From Bacillota bacterium (GTDB lineage: Bacteria > Bacillota > Clostridia > Oscillospirales > Ruminococcaceae): DNA of 64,000 nt. Of the stretch, positions 8,649 to 16,919 are shown piece by piece; positions within the stretch are counted from its first letter, which is position 1, and each line of letters begins with the position of its first letter. The notes under the pieces are model-generated. The model saw only the letters and a list, made by a program, of their open reading frames with translations, was not told the origin of the DNA and ran no database searches. Where the stretch lies: positions 151,167 to 215,166 of the forward strand of contig JAEWWT010000006.1 of the NCBI GenBank assembly GCA_023396225.1, read 5' to 3'. Made by a program: the position numbers and the translations under genes.

Positions 8649-9569
8649 ATGGATAAAGTCAAGGAAATTCTTAATAACAAGTGGTTTAAATGCTTTCTGG
8701 GCATTCTGACCTGTAGTTACACAATTCTGCTTTTATATATTGTATATGCTGTAACTTTTTATGATATTGAGTATACAAACAAGGTTTTATTTGCAGTCAT
8801 TTATACTCTTATTTCGGCAGTTGTCTGTGTATTGGTATTCTATACAAGAAAATCCCCTTTTACCTGTGCATTTTCAATGATAAACATAATTCTGTTCCTG
8901 CCGATACTTCTGATAGATTTCGGCAACTGGCCTTTACTTATTCCGGGATTAATTGTGACACTTTTCTCGTTCTTTTGCAGCAAAATGAATGTAACTGCAA
9001 AAACTGTTATCGGAACGATATTCCTTCTCATGTATATTATCGGCGGAATAGGATTTTATGTCGGCATGAATCTATTCCGAGTAAAGACTGTTGATACACT
9101 TCTTGCGTCAGGTACTTCTCCGTCAAACAACTTTCGTTACTATGTTCTGGATGTCCAGAACAAGGCGTCAGGAAAAACTGTTGTATATATCGAGCCTAAC
9201 AACCTTGACATTGAGATGGATTTCATTACACTTCGCTGTACAATTAAGCGCCGTATCATGCAGGGCAATAACCCTATTGATGTAACATGTAAATGGGAAA
9301 ACAACAAGCTTTATATCAATGATAAAATGTACTTCGACGAAAGCGACTACATTCACGATGACAACAACAAGGTTTACACCTTTGAAGAGGGCGACTGGAC
9401 GTATTCTTACTTTAACATTGATTACCCTCTATTTGAAACTATCCATTCACTTACTCAGAAAATCAAAGGTAAATCCTCTTCCAATGACGAAACTTCTGTA
9501 ACAACGTCAGAAGAAAGTACTGCTGCAGAAACAACAAAGGAAACAACTGCAGTTTCCGATACCGAATAA
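8649..9569 (+). CDS. Polytopic membrane protein with Thr/Glu-rich C-terminal tail
   Basis: The 306-residue protein has four or five hydrophobic segments in its first 155 residues, then a hydrophilic domain of about 125 residues and a terminal low-complexity tail of Thr, Ser and Glu. The tail resembles the linkers that follow the lipobox in the lipoproteins of this window, but here it ends the protein. The hydrophilic domain is probably extracytoplasmic. GAGG precedes the ATG. No family was recognised and the function is unknown. Confidence 0.75.
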   Translation: MDKVKEILNNKWFKCFLGILTCSYTILLLYIVYAVTFYDIEYTNKVLFAVIYTLISAVVCVLVFYTRKSPFTCAFSMINIILFLPILLIDFGNWPLLIPGLIVTLFSFFCSKMNVTAKTVIGTIFLLMYIIGGIGFYVGMNLFRVKTVDTLLASGTSPSNNFRYYVLDVQNKASGKTVVYIEPNNLDIEMDFITLRCTIKRRIMQGNNPIDVTCKWENNKLYINDKMYFDESDYIHDDNNKVYTFEEGDWTYSYFNIDYPLFETIHSLTQKIKGKSSSNDETSVTTSEESTAAETTKETTAVSDTE

Positions 9570-9592
9570 TTCCCCCATAATTTACTATTTAC

Positions 9593-9650
9593 GGGTATCT
9601 GCATAAGTTGATTGCCGAATGGCATGATATGCAGATACCCCATTTTGTGT
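9593..9650 (+). terminator. Large hairpin, probable terminator
   Basis: GGGTATCTGCAT (9593-9604) pairs with ATGCAGATACCC (9629-9640) and encloses a smaller GCC/GGC stem. CATTTTG follows. Confidence 0.6.
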
Positions 9651-9719
9651 TCTGATTACCAAAATTTACTTGAGTATATAAAGAAATTTTATGTTTCCGA
9701 TATTTTTTTTAAAAAACTA

Positions 9720-9748
9720 AAGACAAATACTGTTCAATATGATATAAT
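9720..9748 (+). promoter_or_regulatory. Extended -10 promoter of Nudix gene
   Basis: TGATATAAT (9740-9748) is an extended -10; the -35 region AAGACA lies 17 bp upstream. Confidence 0.55.
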
Positions 9749-9811
9749 AAATTTAATATAGATTATTAGAAGCTTTGCTGCTGCGAGGCTACGGAAAGGA
9801 ATAAGGTACAT

Positions 9812-10219
9812 ATGACTTATGAAAAGTCCTGTGGTGCTATTGTTTACCGCAAGCATCACGGAAATATTGAGATTCTTCTCATAAAGCATGTCAACAGCGG
9901 ACATTGGTCTTTTCCTAAGGGTCATGTTGAAGAGGGCGAAACTGAAATTGAAACCGCTCAGAGGGAAATATATGAGGAAACCGGAATTGACGTTATAATT
10001 GATCCGACTTTCAGAGAAACTGTTTCCTATTACCCAAGGAAAGATACGCAGAAAGTTGTCGTTTACTTCATTGCAAAAGCAAAAACATTTGATTATTTTC
10101 CTCAGGAGGAAGAAATTGCAGATATCAAGTGGGTTGATGTCGGCCACGCAAATGCAGTTCTCACCTATGAAAACGACAAGACAATTGTCAACAAGGCAAA
10201 GAAAGCTATAAAGGATTGA
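9812..10219 (+). CDS. Nudix hydrolase (Ap4A-hydrolase-like)
   Basis: The 135-residue single-domain protein contains a full Nudix box, spanning GHVEEGETEIE through TAQREIYEETGI at about residues 38-60. It carries the Glu residues that bind divalent metal. The N-terminal SCGAIVYRKHHGNIEILLIKH and the SGHWSFPKGHVE segments match small bacterial diadenosine-polyphosphate hydrolases, so cleavage of nucleoside diphosphate-linked substrates in the cytoplasm is expected. The exact substrate cannot be fixed from sequence. It has its own promoter, a good ribosome binding site (AAAGGAA) and a strong terminator. Confidence 0.88.
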   Translation: MTYEKSCGAIVYRKHHGNIEILLIKHVNSGHWSFPKGHVEEGETEIETAQREIYEETGIDVIIDPTFRETVSYYPRKDTQKVVVYFIAKAKTFDYFPQEEEIADIKWVDVGHANAVLTYENDKTIVNKAKKAIKD

Positions 10220-10222
10220 ATA

Positions 10223-10256
10223 AGCGGAGCTGATTATTCAGTTCCGCTCGTTTTTT
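10223..10256 (+). terminator. Rho-independent terminator
   Basis: AGCGGAGCTGA (10223-10233) pairs with TCAGTTCCGCT (10238-10248), followed by six T residues (10251-10256). Confidence 0.9.
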
Positions 10257-10393
10257 AGGATATAATCTTGTCTGAACTGCCCATAAAATGTTCAGCTGTA
10301 ACGTTTAAAAAGATTAAAATGTTAACGTGAGTAAGTCACAGAAATGTATATCAAAAGCTGTTACAATAATAACAACAAAGGAGAGTGATGACA

Positions 10394-10594
10394 ATGAGCG
10401 TTCGATTTAACGAAGACACAGAAATAGTTAAAGCTATTAAGGAAGGCTTAAAGCAAAAGGGTGGTTATTGCCCTTGCCGTATGGAAAAGACAGAGGACAA
10501 CAAGTGCATGTGCAAGGAATTCAGGAATCAGATTAATGACCCCGATTTTGAAGGCTACTGCCACTGTATGCTTTATTACAAATCAAAGGATTAA
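10394..10594 (+). CDS. Ferredoxin-thioredoxin reductase catalytic-subunit-like protein
   Basis: The product is about 66 residues. It holds the six-cysteine pattern CPC...CMC...CHC typical of the catalytic chain of ferredoxin-thioredoxin reductase, which binds a 4Fe-4S cluster next to a redox disulfide. The gene stops nine bases before the ribosome binding site of a thioredoxin gene, so the pair should pass electrons from ferredoxin to thioredoxin. GTG 10385, ATG 10388 and ATG 10394 are in frame; 10394 has the best spacing from AAAGGAG (10377-10383). There is no variable (alpha) subunit gene nearby. The function is inferred from the motif and the neighbour. Confidence 0.8.
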   Translation: MSVRFNEDTEIVKAIKEGLKQKGGYCPCRMEKTEDNKCMCKEFRNQINDPDFEGYCHCMLYYKSKD

Positions 10595-10612
10595 TGGAAA
10601 GGAATGAGCGAT

Positions 10613-10924
10613 ATGGCTGTTATTCATTTAACTAAGGAAAATTTTGAAGATGAGGTTTTAAGCTCAGAAAAGCCTGTGCTTATTGACTTCTTTGCAACAT
10701 GGTGCGGACCATGCAGAATGGTTTCACCTATCATAGATGAAATTGCTGACGAAAATAATCAATACAAAATCTGCAAGATAAATGTTGACGAAGAGCCTGA
10801 ACTTTCACAGGCATTCAAAGTCGCAAGTATCCCTACAATTGCCGTTGTTAAGAGCGGCAAGATTATTGCAACTTCAGTGGGTGCAAAAGGGAAACAAGAC
10901 ATTCTCGCAATGCTTGAAGACTGA
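10613..10924 (+). CDS. trxA: Thioredoxin
   Basis: This is a standard thioredoxin fold of 103 residues with the active-site WCGPCRM motif at about residues 28-34 and the conserved cis-proline segment IPTIAV. It is a cytoplasmic disulfide reductant. An ATG at 10604 directly abuts the AAAGGA site, so ATG 10613 is the better start. It is translationally close to the ferredoxin-thioredoxin-reductase-like gene and ends at a strong bidirectional terminator. Confidence 0.92.
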   Translation: MAVIHLTKENFEDEVLSSEKPVLIDFFATWCGPCRMVSPIIDEIADENNQYKICKINVDEEPELSQAFKVASIPTIAVVKSGKIIATSVGAKGKQDILAMLED

Positions 10925-10952
10925 GTTACGACTTTGTTAATCAAATAAATTC

Positions 10953-10993
10953 TGCCCCCATCACTGTTGTGTGTGGGGGCAGTTCTATTTTTT
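10953..10993. terminator. Bidirectional terminator between trxA and merR-type gene
   Basis: TGCCCCCA (10953-10960) pairs with TGGGGGCA (10974-10981), followed by T residues on the plus strand. The convergent minus gene ends at 10995, so it can serve both. Confidence 0.8.
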
Positions 10994-10994
10994 A

Positions 10995-11810
10995 CTATAT
11001 TTTAAGTTCAACAGGAATCTGAATTTCTGTAAGCCATTCCTCTTCGTTTTCCTTGTTCCATATTCCGTCAATATAGCTTTCTCTCGGACAGTCAATGATT
11101 GTATATCTGTTTTCCTCAATCCACTTCATTGCAAATGCGTATGCTTTTCCTATTGTGCTGTATGGGCCTTTATGCATAACCGAAACAGCAGATACGGGCT
11201 TAATTGTTCTGAATTTTACGTCGTCAAAGTCCTCTTTAAGCTTGTCAACAGCTTCGCAGATTTCAATTCGGATATCCTTTTCCTTGTATTCGCCGTCAAG
11301 ATAGCGAACATAGCAGTAATCAGGGGTACTGCATTTTAGATCGGGATACTTTTCTGATACCTTTTTACCTATAGCTGGAATATAATCAAAGTATGCATTG
11401 TAATCTGGGATTACCGTCTCAACGGAATAAATAATACGCTCCGGTAATTCCTTGATAATTGCTTGATAAGACATATATGCTTCCTCCTCATGACCTGAAA
11501 GTATGAATTCAATTCTTGAGAGCTGGTCCTGTGTGTACGAGAGTTCAGCAAGAATTTCTGCCTTTCGCTTTTTTAAGACGGCGCTGACGTCAACGCTTCC
11601 GCTCAGAATCTGCTTTACTTCGTTTACAGACAATCCAAGCTGACGCATCGACTGAATACGATGAATCTGCAGAAGCTGATTTGTTGTATACAAACGGTAG
11701 CCAGTGAACTTGTCCGTTGCCTCGGGCTTCAGCAATCCCTCCTCATCATAGTAACGAAGTGTTTTGATTGTTGTCTTTGACATCTTTGAAAACTCGCCGA
11801 TACGGTACAT
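10995..11810 (-). CDS. MerR-family regulator with GyrI-like effector domain
   Basis: The 271-residue protein starts with a MerR winged-helix domain (MYRIGEFSKMSKTTIKTLRYYDEEGLL..., residues 1-70). A coiled linker follows, then a C-terminal domain of the BmrR/GyrI effector-binding type that usually senses small amphipathic or cationic molecules. AAAGGAG lies 8 bases before the ATG. The gene is preceded by a 19-bp-spaced promoter with a dyad in the spacer, which predicts autoregulation by DNA untwisting. No transporter gene sits beside it, so the wider target is unknown. Confidence 0.88.
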   Translation of the reverse strand: MYRIGEFSKMSKTTIKTLRYYDEEGLLKPEATDKFTGYRLYTTNQLLQIHRIQSMRQLGLSVNEVKQILSGSVDVSAVLKKRKAEILAELSYTQDQLSRIEFILSGHEEEAYMSYQAIIKELPERIIYSVETVIPDYNAYFDYIPAIGKKVSEKYPDLKCSTPDYCYVRYLDGEYKEKDIRIEICEAVDKLKEDFDDVKFRTIKPVSAVSVMHKGPYSTIGKAYAFAMKWIEENRYTIIDCPRESYIDGIWNKENEEEWLTEIQIPVELKI

Positions 11811-11837
11811 ATGACCATCTCCTTTCCTTGTGATTTC

Positions 11838-11868
11838 AGTATATATCCTCCCCTAAGAGGAGAGTCAA
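11838..11868 (-). promoter_or_regulatory. MerR-type autoregulated promoter and operator
   Basis: Read on the minus strand: TTGACT (-35, plus coordinates 11863-11868), a 19-bp spacer and TATACT (-10, 11838-11843). The spacer contains the dyad CTCCTCTTAGGGGAG (11848-11862). An overlong 19-bp spacer with a central dyad is the hallmark of MerR-controlled promoters. Confidence 0.8.
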
Positions 11869-12016
11869 GAGGCATTTTAATATTTTAAGATAAAATCTTT
11901 CAGATAAATTATATCATCAAGACATCTATATGTAAATTGTTTGCAAAAGTTATTAGTTATTAATATCTATTTTTATGTTGATAATTGTTGATAATTGCTA
12001 TAAAATAAGGATTTAG

Positions 12017-12046
12017 TTGACATATACTTTTAAAACATGATATACT
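12017..12046 (+). promoter_or_regulatory. Promoter of GGDEF gene
   Basis: TTGACA (12017-12022), an 18-bp spacer and TATACT (12041-12046) with a TGn extension. Confidence 0.65.
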
Positions 12047-12082
12047 ATTTAATATAATATAATGTGTTTGAGATGGTGAATT

Positions 12083-13225
12083 ATGGTCTTATTAATTGTA
12101 CGTGCCGAAATAACATGTATTTTCATTCTTTTTTTTCTGATACGCTGCAGCTGTAAATTTGACACCAGAATTGGTAATAAGAAATTTGTCTCTGTAGCAA
12201 TGATTGCATTACTGCACGTTGTTTTAGACCTCACTACAGTAATCACAGTCAATAACATTGATATCGTACCAGGCTTTATAAACAGAATTCTGCACATATT
12301 ATTCTATATCAGCGGAATTGTATTTGCTATCGAGTTTTATGATTATGTCCTGCATTTCTCTAGTTCAAATAAGTTTGTACGCACTATGAGATATATAAAA
12401 TTTATTCCGCTTGTTTGTTATGGAATTCTGACTTTTATTCTTCCTGTTGAGTATGTAGCCGGAAATGTAACATATTACAGTTATGGGCCCCTTGTATTTG
12501 TAGGCTATTTTGTATTTGCATTTTACTGCATAATGAGCCTTTTTGTAATTATTAAATTCAAAAAAGCTATTGAACGTCGTGTCAGGGCGGTTCTTCTTCC
12601 GACAATCATAACTATGGTTTCGATTATGTTAATTCAAGCCTTTATCCCTGAAATACTTATGACAGGTGCTGCGTGTACAATTGTTGTGCTTGGTTTGTTT
12701 ATTGCGCTTGACAACCCTGCAAGGCATTACAGGGAAGAGGCTTACTGGGATTCGCTGACCGGTATCAAGAACAAGAACTGCTATGACAAGGATTTTGAGA
12801 AGATTATTACCCGTTATCTTAACAAGAACATTCAAATTGGAGTTGTTGTTGCTGATATTAACGGTCTTAAAATGGTTAACGACAATTATGGGCATTCTGA
12901 GGGAGACAACCTTATTATTGAGTCTGCAAGGGCTTTGTCACAGAATCTCAAGTCCGCATACAATGCCTATAGGGTAGGCGGTGACGAGTTTGTTATACTG
13001 TACATATCCACTGATGATCAGATTGTTTTGTCAGAAATTGAGCAAGTAAGAATTGCCTGCGAAAAGGTTACCTCTTTGCCTGTCCCGCTTAGCATAGCAA
13101 TCGGTTATTCATCCGGTACAGAAACAATCAAGATAAAGGATGTTTTTGACAAGGCTGATGATCTTATGTATGAAAATAAAAAGCAAATAAAAGAGGAACA
13201 TCCTGAATTTAATTATCGCAGTTAA
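12083..13225 (+). CDS. Membrane-bound diguanylate cyclase (GGDEF)
   Basis: The first 215 residues contain about seven hydrophobic helices, like 7TM-type sensor modules. The C-terminal domain is a GGDEF cyclase: DSLTGIKNKNCYD at its start, IADINGLKMVND-like metal site, then GGDEF intact at about residue 300. It should make cyclic di-GMP from two GTP. No RxxD inhibitory site is seen just before GGDEF, so product inhibition may be absent. The ribosome binding site is weak (GAGATGG). There is no EAL-domain partner nearby. It ends at a terminator facing the convergent YbaK-like gene. Confidence 0.88.
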   Translation: MVLLIVRAEITCIFILFFLIRCSCKFDTRIGNKKFVSVAMIALLHVVLDLTTVITVNNIDIVPGFINRILHILFYISGIVFAIEFYDYVLHFSSSNKFVRTMRYIKFIPLVCYGILTFILPVEYVAGNVTYYSYGPLVFVGYFVFAFYCIMSLFVIIKFKKAIERRVRAVLLPTIITMVSIMLIQAFIPEILMTGAACTIVVLGLFIALDNPARHYREEAYWDSLTGIKNKNCYDKDFEKIITRYLNKNIQIGVVVADINGLKMVNDNYGHSEGDNLIIESARALSQNLKSAYNAYRVGGDEFVILYISTDDQIVLSEIEQVRIACEKVTSLPVPLSIAIGYSSGTETIKIKDVFDKADDLMYENKKQIKEEHPEFNYRS

Positions 13226-13238
13226 TATTATAATTTTG

Positions 13239-13272
13239 AACCTGCAACTCATTCTATGGGCTGCAGGTTTTT
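13239..13272 (+). terminator. Rho-independent terminator
   Basis: AACCTGCA (13239-13246) pairs with TGCAGGTT (13262-13269), followed by T residues. Confidence 0.7.
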
Positions 13273-13302
13273 ATATAATTCCTATTTTTGTTGTTTTTGG
13301 CG

Positions 13303-13758
13303 CTATAATGATGCAATTACATTATTCAATCGCTTGACATCATTTGGATTAATCTTTAACGTTGTTAATTCATCACCCGAGCCACCATAAATATAATCAA
13401 ATTTAAGCAGTTTATCATCAAGAATACATGGAATTTTAAGTCCTATCAATGGAATTGTTCCGACTTTAAAACCTGTCTGTGCCTCTATTTTATTTGAATC
13501 TGCCATTTTTAGCTTTGTAAATCCAAGCTTTTCTTTCGTTTTTTCAAAATCAAGCCTTCCATGATTTTCGGACACTATGCACAATATTAAGCCCTTTTCG
13601 CTTTGCAGGATAAGTGATGGTGCCACTTTATTTATATCATAGTATTTTTCTCCGTCAGCAACTGTATAAATAGGAGCGTCCTGCTTTATCAATTCAAAGT
13701 CTGCTGCTGCTTCATTCAGGAATATTTCCAGTTCTGTTATTGTCATATCTGTCTCCAT
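13303..13758 (-). CDS. YbaK/EbsC-type aminoacyl-tRNA deacylase
   Basis: The protein is about 150 residues with the YbaK editing fold. The segment TGFKVGTIPLIGL near residues 95-107, and YIYGGSGDELTTLKINPNDV near the end, are family signatures. Such proteins hydrolyse mischarged tRNA-Pro (or related) species in trans. The prolyl-tRNA synthetase in this window (proS) is the short type that lacks its own editing insertion, which makes a separate deacylase sensible. The start is ATG 13758 or the ATG four codons in; it is not part of the ribosomal operon, which ends with its own terminator. Confidence 0.8.
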   Translation of the reverse strand: METDMTITELEIFLNEAAADFELIKQDAPIYTVADGEKYYDINKVAPSLILQSEKGLILCIVSENHGRLDFEKTKEKLGFTKLKMADSNKIEAQTGFKVGTIPLIGLKIPCILDDKLLKFDYIYGGSGDELTTLKINPNDVKRLNNVIASL

Positions 13759-13800
13759 AAATCTTGTTTATAATTTTATTCTGCTATTTTTAATAAATAT

Positions 13801-13830
13801 GAAAAAACGGACCGCAAAAGCGATCCGTTT
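13801..13830 (-). terminator. Terminator of the ribosomal operon
   Basis: On the minus strand, an 11-bp stem (13820-13830 with 13805-13815, one G-T) is followed by a T tract, directly after rplQ. Confidence 0.85.
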
Positions 13831-13844
13831 AATTATGGCATGAA

Positions 13845-14186
13845 TTATACTAATTCGATAATAGCCATTTCTGCAGCATCTCCGCGACGAGGACCTGTCT
13901 TGATGATTCTTGTGTATCCGCCATTTCTGTCAGCATACTTTGGTGCGATATCATCAAACAATTTCTTAACTACGTCTTCCTTTGTAACGTAAGCAAGAAC
14001 CTGACGCTTGGAGTGGAGATCGCTTGTCTTGGCTGTTGTAATCATCTTTTCAGCCATTGCACGAACCTCTTTAGCTCTTGTTACTGTAGTTTCAATTCTG
14101 CCGTTTTCGAGCAGAAATGTTACCATAGCTCTGAGCATTGCTTTTCTCTGGTCGCTTGTACGACCTAATTTTCTGGTTCCTGGCAT
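13845..14186 (-). CDS. rplQ: 50S ribosomal protein L17
   Basis: L17 is a 113-residue large-subunit protein. The N-terminal RKLGRTSDQRKAMLRAMVTFLL block and the C-terminal GGYTRI...RRGDAAEMAIIEL signature are both present. AAGGAG precedes the ATG. It is the last gene of the S10-spc-alpha cluster, after rpoA, and is followed at once by the operon terminator. Confidence 0.97.
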   Translation of the reverse strand: MPGTRKLGRTSDQRKAMLRAMVTFLLENGRIETTVTRAKEVRAMAEKMITTAKTSDLHSKRQVLAYVTKEDVVKKLFDDIAPKYADRNGGYTRIIKTGPRRGDAAEMAIIELV

Positions 14187-14242
14187 TTATATTCACTCCT
14201 TACTAGTTCATAATAGCAAGGCATGCAAATTGTGCATCCCTT

Positions 14243-15196
14243 TTATTCCTCTTCTGTAGAAAGGTCAAATCCAAGTGACTGGAGTTTTTCCTTAACCTCA
14301 TCAAAGGATTTTTTACCAAGGTTTCTAACCTTCATCATTTCTTCCTCAGACTTGTTAATCAAGTCGTCAACGGTATTAATTCCCGCACGCTTCAGACAAT
14401 TGAATGAACGCACTGACAAGTCAAGTTCCTCAATGGTCATCTCAAGGATTTTTTCCTTACCCTTGTCGTCCTTTTCTACCATGATCTCTGTAATTGAAGA
14501 TTCATCAGATAAATCTATGAACAATTTCAGATGCTCGTTGAGGAGATTGGCTGCCTGTGATATAGCTTCCTTAGCGGATACTACACCATCAGTCCATACC
14601 TCAAGTGTAAGCTTATCAAAGTCTGTTACCTGACCGAGTCGAGTATCCTCAACCTTGTAGTTTACCTTCAGTACAGGTGTATAAATAGAGTCAACAGCAA
14701 TAACATCAATTCCAAGATTCAGATGCTGCTTGTTCTTATCGGAAGAAACATAGCCGCGTCCTCTGTCAATTGTAATTTCCATATAAAGCTTTGCGTCCTT
14801 GCCCAAAGTTGCAATGTGCATGTCTGGAACAAGAATATCAACCTCTGAGTCAGTCTTAATATCGCCGGCTGTAACTTCACATTCATCCTCAGCCTCGATA
14901 TATATTGTCTTTGGTCCTTCTCCGTAAAGCTTTGCTGTCAAACCTTTTAAATTAAGAATAATTTCAGTAACGTCTTCCTTAACGCCGGGTATTGTGGATA
15001 ATTCATGGTGAACGCCGTCAATCTTTACTGAAGTAACAGCAACACCAGGAAGCGAGGAGAGCAGTACACGTCTCAGGCTATTGCCGAGAGTAATACCATA
15101 GCCGCGCTCCAGTGGAGCGATAACAAACTTACCGTAAGTTCCATCACTTTTGAGCTCGACGGTTTCTATTTCCGGCTTTTCGATTTTTTCAAGCAT
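14243..15196 (-). CDS. rpoA: RNA polymerase alpha subunit
   Basis: The 317-residue subunit shows the N-terminal assembly domain (GYGITLGNSLRRVLLSSLPG at about residues 33-52) and, after a linker, the C-terminal DNA- and activator-binding helix-hairpin-helix domain (LDLSVRSFNCLKRAGINTV onward). It nucleates polymerase assembly. The ATG follows AGGAGGG. The position between rpsD and rplQ is the usual alpha-operon order. Confidence 0.98.
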   Translation of the reverse strand: MLEKIEKPEIETVELKSDGTYGKFVIAPLERGYGITLGNSLRRVLLSSLPGVAVTSVKIDGVHHELSTIPGVKEDVTEIILNLKGLTAKLYGEGPKTIYIEAEDECEVTAGDIKTDSEVDILVPDMHIATLGKDAKLYMEITIDRGRGYVSSDKNKQHLNLGIDVIAVDSIYTPVLKVNYKVEDTRLGQVTDFDKLTLEVWTDGVVSAKEAISQAANLLNEHLKLFIDLSDESSITEIMVEKDDKGKEKILEMTIEELDLSVRSFNCLKRAGINTVDDLINKSEEEMMKVRNLGKKSFDEVKEKLQSLGFDLSTEEE

Positions 15197-15257
15197 TAAT
15201 AAAACCCTCCTATATTCGCATGGTGAACACAGAATTTCGTATCTCTACGCTATCCTA

Positions 15258-15854
15258 TTACTTAGAGTACAATTCGACGATGAGTGTTTCTTCAACCTCA
15301 TAATCAATGTCGCCCTTAACAGGTGTACGAACTACCTTTGCTGTTGATGTTTCCTTGTTCATTTCCATCCAAAGTGGAACTACTCTTCCGTTTGTTCCTT
15401 CGATGATTTCCTTGAACTTAGGGCTCTGCTTGCTGCTATCCTTTATTGTGATAACGTCACCTGGCTTGATTCTGTATGACGGAATATCAATTCTGCTTCC
15501 GTTTACAAGAAAATGACCATGTGTTACGAGCTGTCTAGCTTCTCTTCTTGTGAAAGCAAGACCCATTCTGAATACTACATTATCAAGTCTTGATTCAAGT
15601 AAAGTTATTAAATTTTCACCGGTCTGGCCTTCCATTTTACCAGCAATTTCAAACATATGATAAAACTGCTTTTCCAAAACGCCATAAATGAACTTAAGCT
15701 TCTGCTTTTCTTTTAACTGAATACCATATTCAGATACTTTTTTTCTCTGGTTTGACTGAGCATTTCTCTTAGTTTCCTTGGAAATTCCCATTACAGCTGG
15801 GCTTATTCCGAGGCTCTTGCACCTTTTGAGTACAGGTTCTCTACTAACTGCCAT
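15258..15854 (-). CDS. rpsD: 30S ribosomal protein S4
   Basis: S4 (198 residues) is a primary 16S rRNA binder and, in many bacteria, the translational repressor of the alpha operon. The S4 RNA-binding domain is visible (RLDNVVFRMGLAFTRREARQ, about residues 89-108). The N-terminus has no CxxC pairs, so this is the zinc-free form. GGAGG precedes the ATG. Confidence 0.97.
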   Translation of the reverse strand: MAVSREPVLKRCKSLGISPAVMGISKETKRNAQSNQRKKVSEYGIQLKEKQKLKFIYGVLEKQFYHMFEIAGKMEGQTGENLITLLESRLDNVVFRMGLAFTRREARQLVTHGHFLVNGSRIDIPSYRIKPGDVITIKDSSKQSPKFKEIIEGTNGRVVPLWMEMNKETSTAKVVRTPVKGDIDYEVEETLIVELYSK

Positions 15855-15930
15855 TTAACTTTACACCTCCATTGGTATTTCATAAATACGGACAAAGTAA
15901 TCTGCCCGACGATAATATCTTGTTCAGGAA

Positions 15931-16332
15931 CTACACACGACGTCTCTTTGGAGGACGACATCCGTTATGTGGGATTGGTGTAACATCCTTGATGAGCTTA
16001 ACTTCAAGACCAACTGTCTGAAGAGCTCTGATTGCAGCTTCACGTCCGGATCCAGGACCCTTAACATAAACTTCAACGTTCTTGAGGCCGTGTTCCATAG
16101 CTGCCTTTGCTGCTGTTTCTGCAGCTGTCTGTGCAGCAAATGGTGTAGACTTCTTTGAACCTCTGAAGCCAAGTCCGCCTGCAGATGCCCATGAAAGTGC
16201 GTTACCCTGTGTATCAGTGATTGTTACAATTGTATTGTTGAAAGTGGACTGGATATGAACAGCGCCATTTTCAATGTTTTTACGTTCACGACGTCTTCTG
16301 ACTGCCGTCTTTTTGCCTTTAACCTGTGCCAT
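15931..16332 (-). CDS. rpsK: 30S ribosomal protein S11
   Basis: S11 (133 residues) lines the mRNA exit region of the small-subunit platform. Signatures are GPGSGREAAIRAL and the basic C-terminus PIPHNGCRPPKRRRV. A ribosome binding site AAGGAGG precedes the ATG. It lies between rpsM and rpsD. Confidence 0.97.
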   Translation of the reverse strand: MAQVKGKKTAVRRRRERKNIENGAVHIQSTFNNTIVTITDTQGNALSWASAGGLGFRGSKKSTPFAAQTAAETAAKAAMEHGLKNVEVYVKGPGSGREAAIRALQTVGLEVKLIKDVTPIPHNGCRPPKRRRV

Positions 16333-16346
16333 TGTTCATTCCCTCC

Positions 16347-16715
16347 TTACTTCTTCTTATTTGCGATTGTCTTTACAGGACCCTTACGAGTTCTTGCATT
16401 AGTCTTTGTTCTCTGACCTCTTACAGGGAGTCCCTTACGGTGACGAACCCCTCTGAAGCAGCCGATTTCTACTAGTCTCTTAATATTGAGAGCAACAGTT
16501 CTTCTTAAGTCGCCTTCAACCATAAAATGACGATCAATATACTCACGAAGCTTTGCTACATCATCCTCTGACAGATCCTTGACTCTTACGTCAGGATTTA
16601 CTCCTGTTTCCTTGAGAATGGTTTCAGCAGATTTACGACCAATACCATATACATAAGTAAGTCCGATTTCTACTCTCTTATTTTTAGGCAGGTCAACACC
16701 AGCAATACGTGCCAT
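16347..16715 (-). CDS. rpsM: 30S ribosomal protein S13
   Basis: S13 (122 residues) sits in the small-subunit head and contacts P-site tRNA. The H2TH motif YGIGRKSAETIL and the C-terminal RGVRHRKGLPVRGQRTKTN block are present. The frame opens three codons earlier with GTG, but ATG 16715 (MARIAGVD) is the family start and is spaced correctly from GGAGG. Confidence 0.97.
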   Translation of the reverse strand: MARIAGVDLPKNKRVEIGLTYVYGIGRKSAETILKETGVNPDVRVKDLSEDDVAKLREYIDRHFMVEGDLRRTVALNIKRLVEIGCFRGVRHRKGLPVRGQRTKTNARTRKGPVKTIANKKK

Positions 16716-16768
16716 TTTTAACACACCTCCATATTGGATTTTGGGATACTTCTATCTCGGTTATCTTA

Positions 16769-16882
16769 TTAACCCTGACGCTGTTTGTGCTTTGGGTTTT
16801 CGCAAATAACCATTATTTTGCCTTTTCTCTTAATAACCTTGCACTTTTCGCATATAGGTTTTACTGAAGGTCTTACTTTCAT
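16769..16882 (-). CDS. rpmJ: 50S ribosomal protein L36
   Basis: This is a 37-residue protein starting MKVRPSVKPICEKCK and ending KHKQRQG, the exact usual length of L36. Cys11, Cys14, Cys27 and His32 form the zinc-binding CCCH set. It lies in the normal place between infA and rpsM. Confidence 0.96.
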   Translation of the reverse strand: MKVRPSVKPICEKCKVIKRKGKIMVICENPKHKQRQG

Positions 16883-16919
16883 TATAAATACCTCCTTTAA
16901 TTGGTAATAGCGGTTTCGC

